The notes under the pieces are model-generated. The model saw only the letters and a list, made by a program, of their open reading frames with translations. It was not told the DNA's origin and did no database searches. Positions 17,585-25,396 of a stretch of DNA of 64,000 nucleotides are shown in pieces; within the stretch, counting starts at the first letter, position 1; the number at the start of each line of letters is the position of its first letter. Source of the DNA: UBA5859 sp041940025 (GTDB lineage Bacteria; Pseudomonadota; Gammaproteobacteria; UBA5859); contig JBGTSY010000013.1 of assembly GCA_041940025.1 (NCBI GenBank), positions 1 through 64,000 of the forward strand. Reading direction: 5' to 3'. Position numbers and translations under genes: made by a program.

Positions 17585-19213
17585 GTGCGTCTATTGTCCC
17601 AACCTTCTTCTAGAGAATTGATAGAAAGACTAGAAAAATTAAATTCTATCGGTGTTCTGTTGTCAGCAGAAACAGATATTACTCGATTATTAGAGCTGAT
17701 TCTTCACACCGCTACCGCCATCACGCAGGCAGATGGTGGTACGCTTTATACGGTAACCCCAGATAAAAATTTTCTTCAATTCGAGATTATTACAAATAAT
17801 ACCTTACAAATCTATATGGGCGGCAGCGCAGGTGATCCCATACTACTGGAGCCCATTCCCCTGTACTTAAAAAATGGCGAGCCTAACCATACGACGGTGG
17901 CAGCGTATTCCGTGTTAAATAATCGCACGGTGAATATTGAAGATGTCTATGCGGAGGAGGGATTTGATGTCAGTGGAACCAGTCAGTTTCATAAAGAGTT
18001 TGGTTATCGTCCCAAATCGTTTTTGACTGTTCCCATGCGCAACCATCAAGGTGAGATTATTGGATTATTGCAGTTGATAAATGCGCAGCAAATGAACCCC
18101 AAAAAAACAGTGGCATTTAGTGGTGAGGATGAAAATTTAGTTGAATCTCTGGCCTCTCAGGCAGCGGTCGCGTTGACGAATCGGCGCTTGTTGGAGCAGA
18201 TGGAAGAGCTGTTTGAATCCTTCATTCGGTTGATCAATACGGCAATCGATGAAAAATCTCCCTATACCGGTGGCCATTGCCAGCGAGTTCCTGAATTAAC
18301 CATGATGTTGGCAGAGGCGGCGGATCGGGCAAATTATGGAGAGCTGGCTTCGTTTAAAATGACCGAAAAAGATCGATATGAACTCTGGATTGCGGGTATG
18401 TTGCATGACTGCGGGAAGATTACTACCCCAGTGCATATTGTGGATAAGGCGACAAAATTAGAGAAAATTGTCGATCGAATGGACTTGGTGGAGGCTCGAT
18501 TCGAATTAATCAAAAAGGAGCTTGAGTTAGATACTTTAAAGGCGATCATGCGTTCGCCGCAAAAGAAAGCTGCCTTGCAGCAGGAACTTGCCACTACCCT
18601 ATCTGAGTTAGATGATGATGCTCAGTTTCTGGCGAAGATTAATCAAGGCGGTGAATTTATGACTGTTGAAGAGAAGGCGAGAGTTGAACATATTGCTCGC
18701 TGGTGTTTCAAAAATAGTCGAGGAGAAACCATTCCACTGCTCACAGAAGATGAGATTAAGAATCTACAAGTGAGTCGTGGCACGCTGAACGATGAAGATC
18801 GTCAGATCGTCAATCAACATATTGTCAGCACTATAAACATGCTGAATTCCTTGCCGTGGCCACCCCACCTGAAACAGGTGCCGGAATTTGCGGGTGGCCA
18901 TCATGAAAGGATGGATGGGAAAGGGTATCCGCTCGGCTTAACTAAAGAGCAGATGTCTACGCAAGCCAGAATCATCGCCATCGCCGATGTGTTCGAAGCT
19001 TTGACTGCACCGGACAGGCCCTATAAGCCTGGAAAAACTTTGAGTGAATCGTTAAAAATCTTACAAAAGATGAGTGACGACAGTCATATTGATTCAGCGC
19101 TATTGGAAGTATTTCTGCGCGAGAAAGTCTACTGGCAATATGCTTCGAAGTTCGTCAATCCTGCACAAATCGATATAAAAGATTCGGACACCACTCTACC
19201 CGACTTGGCATGA
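17585..19213 (+). CDS. GAF and HD-GYP domain cyclic-di-GMP phosphodiesterase
   Basis: A 542-residue cytoplasmic protein with a GAF sensor domain (about 15-200) and a HD-GYP domain (about 210-500). The metal-binding and catalytic residues are intact: His231, HDCGK with His274 and Asp275, then HHERMDGKGYP with His439, His440 and Gly-Tyr-Pro 447-449. The HD and HHE motifs are about 165 residues apart, roughly a hundred more than in RpfG-like proteins, because of a helical, charged insertion. HD-GYP enzymes hydrolyse cyclic-di-GMP. The start is GTG with a weak ribosome binding site. Two PilZ genes and a degenerate HD-GYP gene follow, forming a signalling neighbourhood. Confidence 0.9.
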   Translation: MRLLSQPSSRELIERLEKLNSIGVLLSAETDITRLLELILHTATAITQADGGTLYTVTPDKNFLQFEIITNNTLQIYMGGSAGDPILLEPIPLYLKNGEPNHTTVAAYSVLNNRTVNIEDVYAEEGFDVSGTSQFHKEFGYRPKSFLTVPMRNHQGEIIGLLQLINAQQMNPKKTVAFSGEDENLVESLASQAAVALTNRRLLEQMEELFESFIRLINTAIDEKSPYTGGHCQRVPELTMMLAEAADRANYGELASFKMTEKDRYELWIAGMLHDCGKITTPVHIVDKATKLEKIVDRMDLVEARFELIKKELELDTLKAIMRSPQKKAALQQELATTLSELDDDAQFLAKINQGGEFMTVEEKARVEHIARWCFKNSRGETIPLLTEDEIKNLQVSRGTLNDEDRQIVNQHIVSTINMLNSLPWPPHLKQVPEFAGGHHERMDGKGYPLGLTKEQMSTQARIIAIADVFEALTAPDRPYKPGKTLSESLKILQKMSDDSHIDSALLEVFLREKVYWQYASKFVNPAQIDIKDSDTTLPDLA

Positions 19214-19379
19214 CCACCATTCATAGGCTGTTGCCAATTGCTTTGGCACAGCTTTTGTTTGCTCTTTAGCTTAAAGCGGATCGGTGGGTGTCAGGCTCAC
19301 TGACTCGAATCTGAGTCTGGGCACGAATGGTGCATCATTAAAGACTCTCGTCTAATTATGTGATAGGAGCACCGATAAG

Positions 19380-19790
19380 ATGAGGCGATTTATCCGGCAT
19401 TCCACAGACATTCCCATAAACGTGATTATCGAGGGACCGTCACCCGAGCAGAAACCTTTGCTCAACAATATCAGTGTGGCAGGACTGAGTTTTCATGCGG
19501 CAATTGAGTACAAGCAGAACAGCTTCGTGAAAATTGCCATTCCCACTGTATGCGACGATTTCGAAACCCCTGGGCGCGTTGTGTGGTGTCGAGCCAGCGA
19601 CACGGGATTTGATATTGGCGTGGAGCTGTTGAATCGAGAAGACATGTATATGGCGCGGATGGTAGAGCAAATTTGTCACATCGAACATTACAAAAAGGCG
19701 GTACTCAAACAAGAGGGGCGTGAAATGTCAGGTGAATTGGCGGCCATAGAGTGGGTTGAAAAATACGCTGCAGAATTCCCCACTTCGTAA
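19380..19790 (+). CDS. PilZ domain protein
   Basis: A 136-residue protein that is essentially one PilZ domain, the usual cyclic-di-GMP receptor. The N-terminal RRFIRH gives the RxxxR ligand motif and NISVAGLSF provides the (D/N)xSxxG motif, so binding is expected. The last 40 residues form a charged helix. It lies 166 bases after the HD-GYP gene on the same strand. Confidence 0.85.
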   Translation: MRRFIRHSTDIPINVIIEGPSPEQKPLLNNISVAGLSFHAAIEYKQNSFVKIAIPTVCDDFETPGRVVWCRASDTGFDIGVELLNREDMYMARMVEQICHIEHYKKAVLKQEGREMSGELAAIEWVEKYAAEFPTS

Positions 19791-20379
19791 AACTATCCCC
19801 CTAGCCAATTGGCACACTTTTCACTGCCTGCGAATTGATTGTCCTCTCTTAGTATCTGGTGGATGCGGCCGGTAATCCTGTTCATTCCCTTATCGTTGCC
19901 GACCGTGGCTGGTCGGTAGTGTAAGTGCTGATCGGGTTCTTGACACGTTCTAGTTTTGCATGGTGAGCCTACTGTCGCGCTTCGGCCGCTAACAGCAGAT
20001 TAGACTACATTGAGACTTAACTGATAACTAATTGAATAATCCGCATGAACACCGGCCACAGCAACATGTGCTTGCTCATCGGCACCAAAGTATCGGTCCT
20101 CGCCGCACCATTTCAGATTTGACGCTGGTAGGTGATTTTAACTGCTGCTCAACAGACTGGTGCACAGCGTGGTGCCCGATTTTGGTATGTGAAGAGTGAG
20201 TCGTTGCCGAGGGGGTTTACATGGTTTTATGGGATCTGCTTCTGGTGAAGTGCGCGGCATGGTGCTCGGAACAAATGATATGAAAAATGTGGGACAACGA
20301 GCTTTTGATCTAAAGATAATACCAATTCAATGGTCGGTGGGGGCGGGCATTTATTGAATGAAGAGGGGTGATAGACTCA
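19791..20379. other. 589-bp gap between two PilZ genes, possible gene remnant
   Basis: No intact gene was found. The stretch has several short frames that read like protein but are broken by stops and shifts. On the plus strand one covers about 20190-20358 and ends in Gly-Ala-Gly-Ile-Tyr; on the minus strand a 30-codon ATG frame covers 19793-19885. The base composition looks somewhat richer in GC than the flanks. A decayed gene is plausible but not shown, and no repeats or insertion-sequence ends were recognised. Confidence 0.35.
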
Positions 20380-20703
20380 CTAGTGACTAACAGAAGTAAA
20401 ACTACCAGCGACTAAAAATCTATTATTCAGCATCTCCACTCTTAAAACTTCTAAGCAAGCTTGCAAGGGTTGGAAACGTTGATCTGTGGAGTTGATTTGC
20501 ACGTTTAATCGTTCTCCGGGTTGGATGCGGCTACCCGTGGTGAATGACAGGCCGCCTCCACTCAGATCGTGGCATTCCCCGACATGGGTTTCGTCAACAT
20601 TTTCAAGCTGGTATTTCACCTCTGCATCAACGCGCATTCGGTAAAATGCTCGTTTTTCAGTACGAGAGGCACGTATTCGCGAACCTACGGTAAAAGTTGT
20701 CAT
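20380..20703 (-). CDS. PilZ domain protein
   Basis: A 107-residue single PilZ domain. The first arginine motif is RAFYRMR (about 17-23) and the second motif is DLSGGGLSF, both suited to cyclic-di-GMP binding. It differs clearly in sequence from the other PilZ protein 600 bases away, so it is not a recent duplicate. A 119-residue exported protein is encoded just upstream on the same strand, 70 bases away. Confidence 0.85.
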   Translation of the reverse strand: MTTFTVGSRIRASRTEKRAFYRMRVDAEVKYQLENVDETHVGECHDLSGGGLSFTTGSRIQPGERLNVQINSTDQRFQPLQACLEVLRVEMLNNRFLVAGSFTSVSH

Positions 20704-20773
20704 GGATGAACCCGGCCTCAGAAGCTTAATTTGATTTTAGATTAAGCCAGATTTATGCCATTTTAGAGGGTAT

Positions 20774-21133
20774 TTAACGAAAATTGAGCCTAAAATTGAG
20801 TTCGATGCCGAATCCATGGGTTGGCGGTAACAGACTTAACGATGCCTTGCCAAACATGTCCTGATGGTGAGTCGGACCGGATATTGGGCTCTCGAAGAGA
20901 GTAATGAGTTCCAATTCGGAAATTCGTGACCATACATCGGAACGACCCGTTTGGTATAAAGGATGCTCCAATTGTGTACTTTCCTGATATGAATCAAAAA
21001 TTTCTGCAGCGGAAATGCTCTCTTCTCGATGACTGGCGTCAGCGTAGTATGGTGGGAAGGTATCCGCGCACGCCGTAGAAATAGGCGACACACTTATTAA
21101 TAACAAAAGTAGAGGTATTAGGGGAGTTCTCAT
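20774..21133 (-). CDS. small exported protein, unknown function
   Basis: A 119-residue protein with a typical signal peptide (leucine-rich core, cleavage probably after Ala23). The mature part is about 95 residues with no known motif; the end alternates aromatic and polar residues (GIELNFRLNFR), which resembles an outer-membrane strand but lacks the terminal aromatic residue. It precedes a PilZ gene on the same strand. I do not recognise a family. Confidence 0.5.
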   Translation of the reverse strand: MRTPLIPLLLLLISVSPISTACADTFPPYYADASHREESISAAEIFDSYQESTQLEHPLYQTGRSDVWSRISELELITLFESPISGPTHHQDMFGKASLSLLPPTHGFGIELNFRLNFR

Positions 21134-21452
21134 ACCGCATAGTCCTAGGGTGGTGTAGAAAAATATCGAATTAATCGTATATACGTTACTTATCGAAAAC
21201 GATTCCAGTTACTTGATGCAATGCCAGAAAAAAAAACAATTGTTCGATATGTGGTAGCAGTTACAGGTTGAATGGTCGGTGACATCATTTTTTGCAACTG
21301 AATGAGAGATAGTGAAAATTGCGTTGTTCAGGAGACTCAGATTGCTAACAATTGCGGGTTTTGCGCGTCATTAGGAGATAGAAATATTCAGTCTTCCTGG
21401 TGAACAAATTGCACAGAAGGGTATCAGCTTGGATTCGGGGGAGGGTAGATAG
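21134..21452. other. 319-bp intergenic region, nothing recognised
   Basis: The region lies between two leftward genes. It is AT-rich with many stops in all frames and no hairpin followed by a T-run. It probably contains the promoter of the 119-residue gene, but no clear -35/-10 pair was identified. Confidence 0.4.
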
Positions 21453-22550
21453 CTAAGAGAGTAATTTTGCCAAAGCATCTGTTTGCAATATTTTACTGAC
21501 TTCAAATTGGGGTTGGCTTGATGTATCTCTTTCCACGGAATAAGGATAAGGTGCGCCTTTGTTATCCAACAACACTTGCACAACGGGATGACGAACATTT
21601 TGTCCCCTACGGGCGACTACCGCGACTTCACCATTTTTCAGTTTCACGATACTGCCGGGCGGAAACAAGCCAATTTCTTTGATAAATATTTCAACTAAAC
21701 TATTGTCGAGCTTTTCTCCCCGTAATAGAAACAGTTCTTTCAACGCCGCCTGGGGCATACGCTCTTCTCTATATCCTCTCTTGGTGAGCATGGCGGTATA
21801 GGCGTCAGCGAGAGCGACTAAGCGTGCAGACATCGGGAGTTGATGGCCACTCAATCCCAACGGATAACCGGTGCCATCTAGTTTTTCGTGATGTAATAAC
21901 ACTATTTCTAGCCAGTGGTCGTCGCTGACTTCGGCTTGGCGTAATAGATCGGCGCTTCTTTCAGGGTGTTGTTCGATAAGCTGATGTTGTCTTTCGCTAA
22001 GTGGTTCAGTTTGCGCATTAAGCTCTTCTTGAACTTCCATCATTGAGACGTTGGCTGTGAGTGCGGCCGCAGTGAGTGATTGACGATTTGTATCTGGCAT
22101 CCCGATGCGCTTTGAGATTAATGCGACCACAATCGCCATATGAATGGCGTGAGAAATCACGTAATGACTACATTTGTCAATGTGAACCCAGCGCAGAATT
22201 TGATCGGGATGTTGATCAGCGTGGGTGATGATTCTCTGTGCGAGAGAGAAAATCTCTTCTTCGATGTTTCGGCTCGTTGTACCAACGATATGACGCAGTA
22301 ATTCATCCAGGCTTTCTTCAATATCCCCGAGTGCACTTAGTATGTTGGTTTGACTGGCAAGCTCTGTTTTTTCAAGTATTTTGTCTCGTCTGGCGAAAAT
22401 TCCTTCGGTAAACAACCGATTGAGTTTCTCCTGAGTCTCAATCACTTCCCCTCTGTTTAATATTCGGTTTCCGTTAGCATCATAAATATGCCAGGGCAAT
22501 GGAATGCCGATTGATATGCTACCTTGTTGTAAAGATACCAGTTGGAGCAT
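21453..22550 (-). CDS. degenerate HD-GYP domain protein (HD dyad lost)
   Basis: A 365-residue protein with an N-terminal small beta domain (about 1-55), a helical linker, and an HD-GYP-like domain (about 95-290) followed by a C-terminal beta domain that contains PPGSIVKLKNGEVAVV. The second half of the active site, HHEKLDGTGYP (220-230), is intact, but where LHDIGK is expected the protein has ALTANVS (163-169), so the metal-binding His-Asp pair is missing. The same kind of replacement occurs in a recognisable branch of HD-GYP proteins in beta- and gammaproteobacteria. It is unlikely to hydrolyse cyclic-di-GMP and may act as a binding or adaptor protein. Confidence 0.85.
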   Translation of the reverse strand: MLQLVSLQQGSISIGIPLPWHIYDANGNRILNRGEVIETQEKLNRLFTEGIFARRDKILEKTELASQTNILSALGDIEESLDELLRHIVGTTSRNIEEEIFSLAQRIITHADQHPDQILRWVHIDKCSHYVISHAIHMAIVVALISKRIGMPDTNRQSLTAAALTANVSMMEVQEELNAQTEPLSERQHQLIEQHPERSADLLRQAEVSDDHWLEIVLLHHEKLDGTGYPLGLSGHQLPMSARLVALADAYTAMLTKRGYREERMPQAALKELFLLRGEKLDNSLVEIFIKEIGLFPPGSIVKLKNGEVAVVARRGQNVRHPVVQVLLDNKGAPYPYSVERDTSSQPQFEVSKILQTDALAKLLS

Positions 22551-22699
22551 GGGGATTCAGAACATGTTAAAACTATCTGGTGAGTATTGTCTAAACTGCC
22601 TTTTATAATAGTCGGAATTTTATATCCTATTACTAAGTCACTATCGGTATTATTTTTATATACTTAACAGCATGATCCTATCAATAGGAGAGATACAGG

Positions 22700-23149
22700 A
22701 TGCAGGATAAATCCACCAAGTTGTTCTTCATGACACTATTGCTGTTTGCTTTGCTTCCCGAACTAAGTGCTGAATTGACTCCCTGTCCCAATTCTCCAAA
22801 TTGTGTTTCCTCTCAGGCGCAAACGAAAGATCAAAAAGTGGAATCACTATTCTATAAAGGTGATCCAGATCAGGCATTGGCCAAATTAGAGCAGTGTCTG
22901 ATAGAGATGGAGGGCGTCAACATAGAATTAAGGGATAACCAATTGTTGCATACGACCTTTACCACTAAATGGCTAAAATTCATCGACGATGTACACTTTT
23001 TACTGCAACCAGATCAACAGAGAATAGAGATACGATCTGCGTCACGGGAAGGCTATTGGGATTTAGGCACCAACCGGCGTCGGGTCAATCGAATAGCGGA
23101 AAATTGCCAGCCTTTACTGCTGCTGACCGAACCTGAAGTTGTGGATTAA
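22700..23149 (+). CDS. DUF1499 family protein, exported
   Basis: A 149-residue protein with a short hydrophobic leader (about 7-24) and the DUF1499 domain. The opening CPNSPNCVSS and the later DDVHFLLQ and REGYWDLGTNRRRV segments are characteristic of that family. Its function is not established. The Cys pair near 33-40 follows the leader; a lipoprotein signal is not evident. It is convergent with the aldo/keto reductase, the two ends overlapping by four bases. Confidence 0.85.
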   Translation: MQDKSTKLFFMTLLLFALLPELSAELTPCPNSPNCVSSQAQTKDQKVESLFYKGDPDQALAKLEQCLIEMEGVNIELRDNQLLHTTFTTKWLKFIDDVHFLLQPDQQRIEIRSASREGYWDLGTNRRRVNRIAENCQPLLLLTEPEVVD

Positions 23150-24186
23150 GGACAGGGGTAAGGATATATCTGGTGTATCGACTCAATAGCTTCAATGAGA
23201 TCGTCATCAAGATTGACTTCAATACTGTCTATGTTGTGTTTCAGTTGTTCTATGGTTGTTGCACCTATTATGGTAGAGGTGGTAAAAGGCCGACTGGTGA
23301 CATAGGCGAGCGCCATGTGCGATAAGGGTATATTAAATTTTTCCGCTAATTTAAAGTATGCTTTGGTTGCCGATTGACCTGCCTCATTGGTATAGCGGGT
23401 AAAGTAAGGGTATTGAGTCAAACGGCCATCGGCTGGCTTTTGATTCCCTAAGTATTTACCACTTAATACACCAAACGCTAGAGGGGAATAGGCAAGTAGA
23501 CCTACCTGCTCTCGGTGCGCCACCTCTGCAAGCCCAACCTCAAAGCTGCGATTAAGCAGGCTGTAAGGATTTTGAATGCTGACGACACGTCTTTCGTGCT
23601 GTCCCTTTGCGGCCGCTAGGGCAGTCATGACACCCCAAGCAGTTTCATTGGATAAGCCGATAAACCTGATCTTACCGATCTGTACGAACTGTCCTAATGT
23701 CTCTAATATTTCTGTAAATAATGTAAAAGGGTGTTCGTTATTGGCGTCGTAGCCCAGCTTGCCAAAATAGTTAGTTGCCCGTTCCGGCCAATGGAGCTGA
23801 TAAAGGTCGATATAGTCTGTCTTTAACCTTTTCAGAGATTGATTCAATGCCTGCTCTAAATTGGCTGCACTGAAAGCAGATCCAGAGCGACCCATATAGT
23901 CAAATCCAGAACGGGGTCCTGCGATTTTAGAGGCCAAAATAATTTGTTCTCTTGTGTGGCGTTTGGCAAGCCAATTGCCGATGATCTCTTCGGTTTGGCC
24001 GTAAGTATTCTCTCTAGGGGGGACTGGATACATCTCTGCTGTATCAATGAAATTGATACCCCTGGAGAGAGCATAATCCAGTTGCACGTATGCCTCTGAT
24101 GCGCTATTTTGCTCGCCCCAAGTCATGGTGCCCAAAGCCAGCGCACTCACTTGAGTTTGAGTGGAACCAAGCGCACGATATTCCAT
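23146..24186 (-). CDS. tas: NADP(H)-dependent aldo/keto reductase, Tas-like
   Basis: A 346-residue member of the aldo/keto reductase superfamily, the same length as E. coli Tas and similar throughout. The catalytic tetrad is visible as Asp in NFIDTAEMYP, Tyr five residues later, Lys in ILASKIAG and His in LYQLHWPER. The C-terminal GATTIEQLKHNIDS segment contributes to cofactor binding. It would reduce aldehydes or ketones in the cytoplasm; the physiological substrate is not known. It is a single gene facing DUF1499. Confidence 0.88.
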   Translation of the reverse strand: MEYRALGSTQTQVSALALGTMTWGEQNSASEAYVQLDYALSRGINFIDTAEMYPVPPRENTYGQTEEIIGNWLAKRHTREQIILASKIAGPRSGFDYMGRSGSAFSAANLEQALNQSLKRLKTDYIDLYQLHWPERATNYFGKLGYDANNEHPFTLFTEILETLGQFVQIGKIRFIGLSNETAWGVMTALAAAKGQHERRVVSIQNPYSLLNRSFEVGLAEVAHREQVGLLAYSPLAFGVLSGKYLGNQKPADGRLTQYPYFTRYTNEAGQSATKAYFKLAEKFNIPLSHMALAYVTSRPFTTSTIIGATTIEQLKHNIDSIEVNLDDDLIEAIESIHQIYPYPCP

Positions 24187-24236
24187 ATTATATACAGGAT
24201 TTGAAGTGGTAAAACGGAACCTATGGTGATGAGAAA

Positions 24237-24263
24237 TGGGGTAAGACCTGTCGTCTTACCCCA
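24237..24263 (-). terminator. perfect hairpin downstream of the HU gene
   Basis: A perfect 11-bp stem (TGGGGTAAGAC paired with GTCTTACCCCA) with a 5-base loop lies 25 bases after the HU stop codon. On the minus strand it is followed by ATTTCTCAT, so the T-rich tail is modest. It probably terminates or stabilises the HU transcript and also separates it from the tas gene downstream. Confidence 0.65.
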
Positions 24264-24288
24264 AGGCAGGAGAACAAGTAGGCCTAAA

Positions 24289-24684
24289 TCAGAGCACCAT
24301 ATCCTTCAAGCCCTTAAGTGGAAGGGCCTTCACCACATTACGGGCAGGTTTGGCTTTGAACATCATCTCTTCACCAGTAAAAGGATTGATGCCTTTGCGT
24401 GCCTTCACTGCAGGCTTACGAACCACTTTCAGTTTTAGTAGGCCAGGTAAGGTAAATATGCCCGCGCCGCGTTTTTTCATGTGACGTTCAACTTGAACTG
24501 CCAGCTCATCCATCACGGCACTGACCTGTTTTTTAGTGAGATCTGTGTTCTCAGCAATGGTGGCGTAGAGCTCAGATTTAGTCATAGGTTCAGCGACAGC
24601 GGTTACGCGTTTAACAGGAGCAGCTTTCTTAGCAGCAACTTTGCGTTTAACGGGTTTCTTTTTGGTAGCACGTTTAACAGCCAT
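24289..24684 (-). CDS. HU-family DNA-binding protein with basic N-terminal extension
   Basis: A 131-residue nucleoid protein. Residues 1-33 form a Lys/Ala/Pro/Arg-rich tail (MAVKRATKKKPVKRK...) like those of histone H1-like proteins, and the rest is an HU/IHF fold: MTKSELYATIAENTDL helix, the GAGIFTLPGLLKLKVV beta segment, and the DNA-binding arm with RKGINPFTGEEMMFKAKP. The arm contains the intercalating proline seen in HU. Normal HU proteins are about 90 residues, so the tail is an addition. The AGGAGG box precedes the ATG closely. The gene is monocistronic, ending in a perfect hairpin. Confidence 0.9.
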   Translation of the reverse strand: MAVKRATKKKPVKRKVAAKKAAPVKRVTAVAEPMTKSELYATIAENTDLTKKQVSAVMDELAVQVERHMKKRGAGIFTLPGLLKLKVVRKPAVKARKGINPFTGEEMMFKAKPARNVVKALPLKGLKDMVL

Positions 24685-24947
24685 TGTATCCTCCTAATTG
24701 ATGACAAAAAATCAATGTAGACGTTCCTTGGAAAAGCTTAATCAAATCTAGATAGTGCAATTGAACGCGTTTTTTTTATTAAGGTCAACATTTTTAGACT
24801 CTTTTTTACTATATATGTAGTATTTTTTTACTATGAGGGCAGTTTTTAGCTATATAGCAGTGTTTTTTCGTCCTAGAAGAGTGGTTTTGTTTCATATCAG
24901 GTGCTCACAGAGTGTCTGCCAAAAGGAGTTCAAAACATACTTTAGAA
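24685..24947. promoter_or_regulatory. AT-rich upstream region of the HU gene with short T-tract repeats
   Basis: No gene lies between HU and the HIT gene. The region around 24798-24860 repeats a TTTTT(T)A(C/G)CTAT-type pattern three times, and contains the palindrome GCTATATAGC. On the minus strand these are A-tracts just upstream of HU, where they could act as UP elements or as autoregulatory HU sites. No defined -35/-10 pair was assigned. The HIT terminator follows at 24948. Confidence 0.35.
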
Positions 24948-24978
24948 AAAAAATAGGTGTCAACGACACCTATTTTTT
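24948..24978 (-). terminator. bidirectional rho-independent terminator after the purHD-HIT genes
   Basis: A strong hairpin with AAAAAATAGGTGTC paired with GACACCTATTTTTT and a three-base loop. A-tract and T-run flank both arms, so it can work in either direction. It lies 30 bases beyond the stop of the HIT gene, at the end of the long leftward block. Confidence 0.9.
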
Positions 24979-25007
24979 CACTGAATAGAATTGTTTCTAA
25001 TTGCGAA

Positions 25008-25349
25008 TTAACCCGGGGGCCAAGTAAATCTGCGTCCCCCCAGTAGGTGTAAATGAATGTGGTAGACACTTTGACCGCCGTTATGATTGCAGTTCATGAC
25101 TAAACGGTATCCTTCATCCGCAATGCCTACTTCTTTGGCCAATTGTTTTGCAACCAACACCATTTGTCCTAGAAGTGCCGCATTCTCGGGTTCTATGTCA
25201 TTGGTCGTGGCAATATGGGAGCGAGGAATGATGAGGAGATGTGTATCTGCCTGAGGGTTAACGTCATGAAAGGCAATCAGCTGCTCATCTTGGTAAGCGA
25301 TATCAGCATCTAAATCACCGTTGACAATCTTACAGAATATACAAGTCAT
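25008..25349 (-). CDS. HIT family (histidine triad) nucleotide hydrolase
   Basis: A 113-residue HINT-like protein that would hydrolyse purine nucleoside phosphoramidates or related AMP conjugates. It opens with the typical MTCIFCKIVNGD and ends with the triad HIHLHLLGGR. The start at 25349 is chosen because GGAGGAG precedes that ATG by six to eight bases and the family begins there; a longer frame exists upstream but has no support. It follows purD by 47 bases on the same strand, so it may be cotranscribed with the purine genes. Confidence 0.92.
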   Translation of the reverse strand: MTCIFCKIVNGDLDADIAYQDEQLIAFHDVNPQADTHLLIIPRSHIATTNDIEPENAALLGQMVLVAKQLAKEVGIADEGYRLVMNCNHNGGQSVYHIHLHLLGGRRFTWPPG

Positions 25350-25396
25350 ATGGTTCTCCTCCCGTTGTTGCGATGTGTCGGTGGCCACAATACCAG

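Noticed and set aside
19793..19885. 30-codon ATG frame on the minus strand after the first PilZ gene
   Set aside because: Too short, poorly spaced ribosome binding site, no recognisable motif; folded into the comment on the 589-bp gap.
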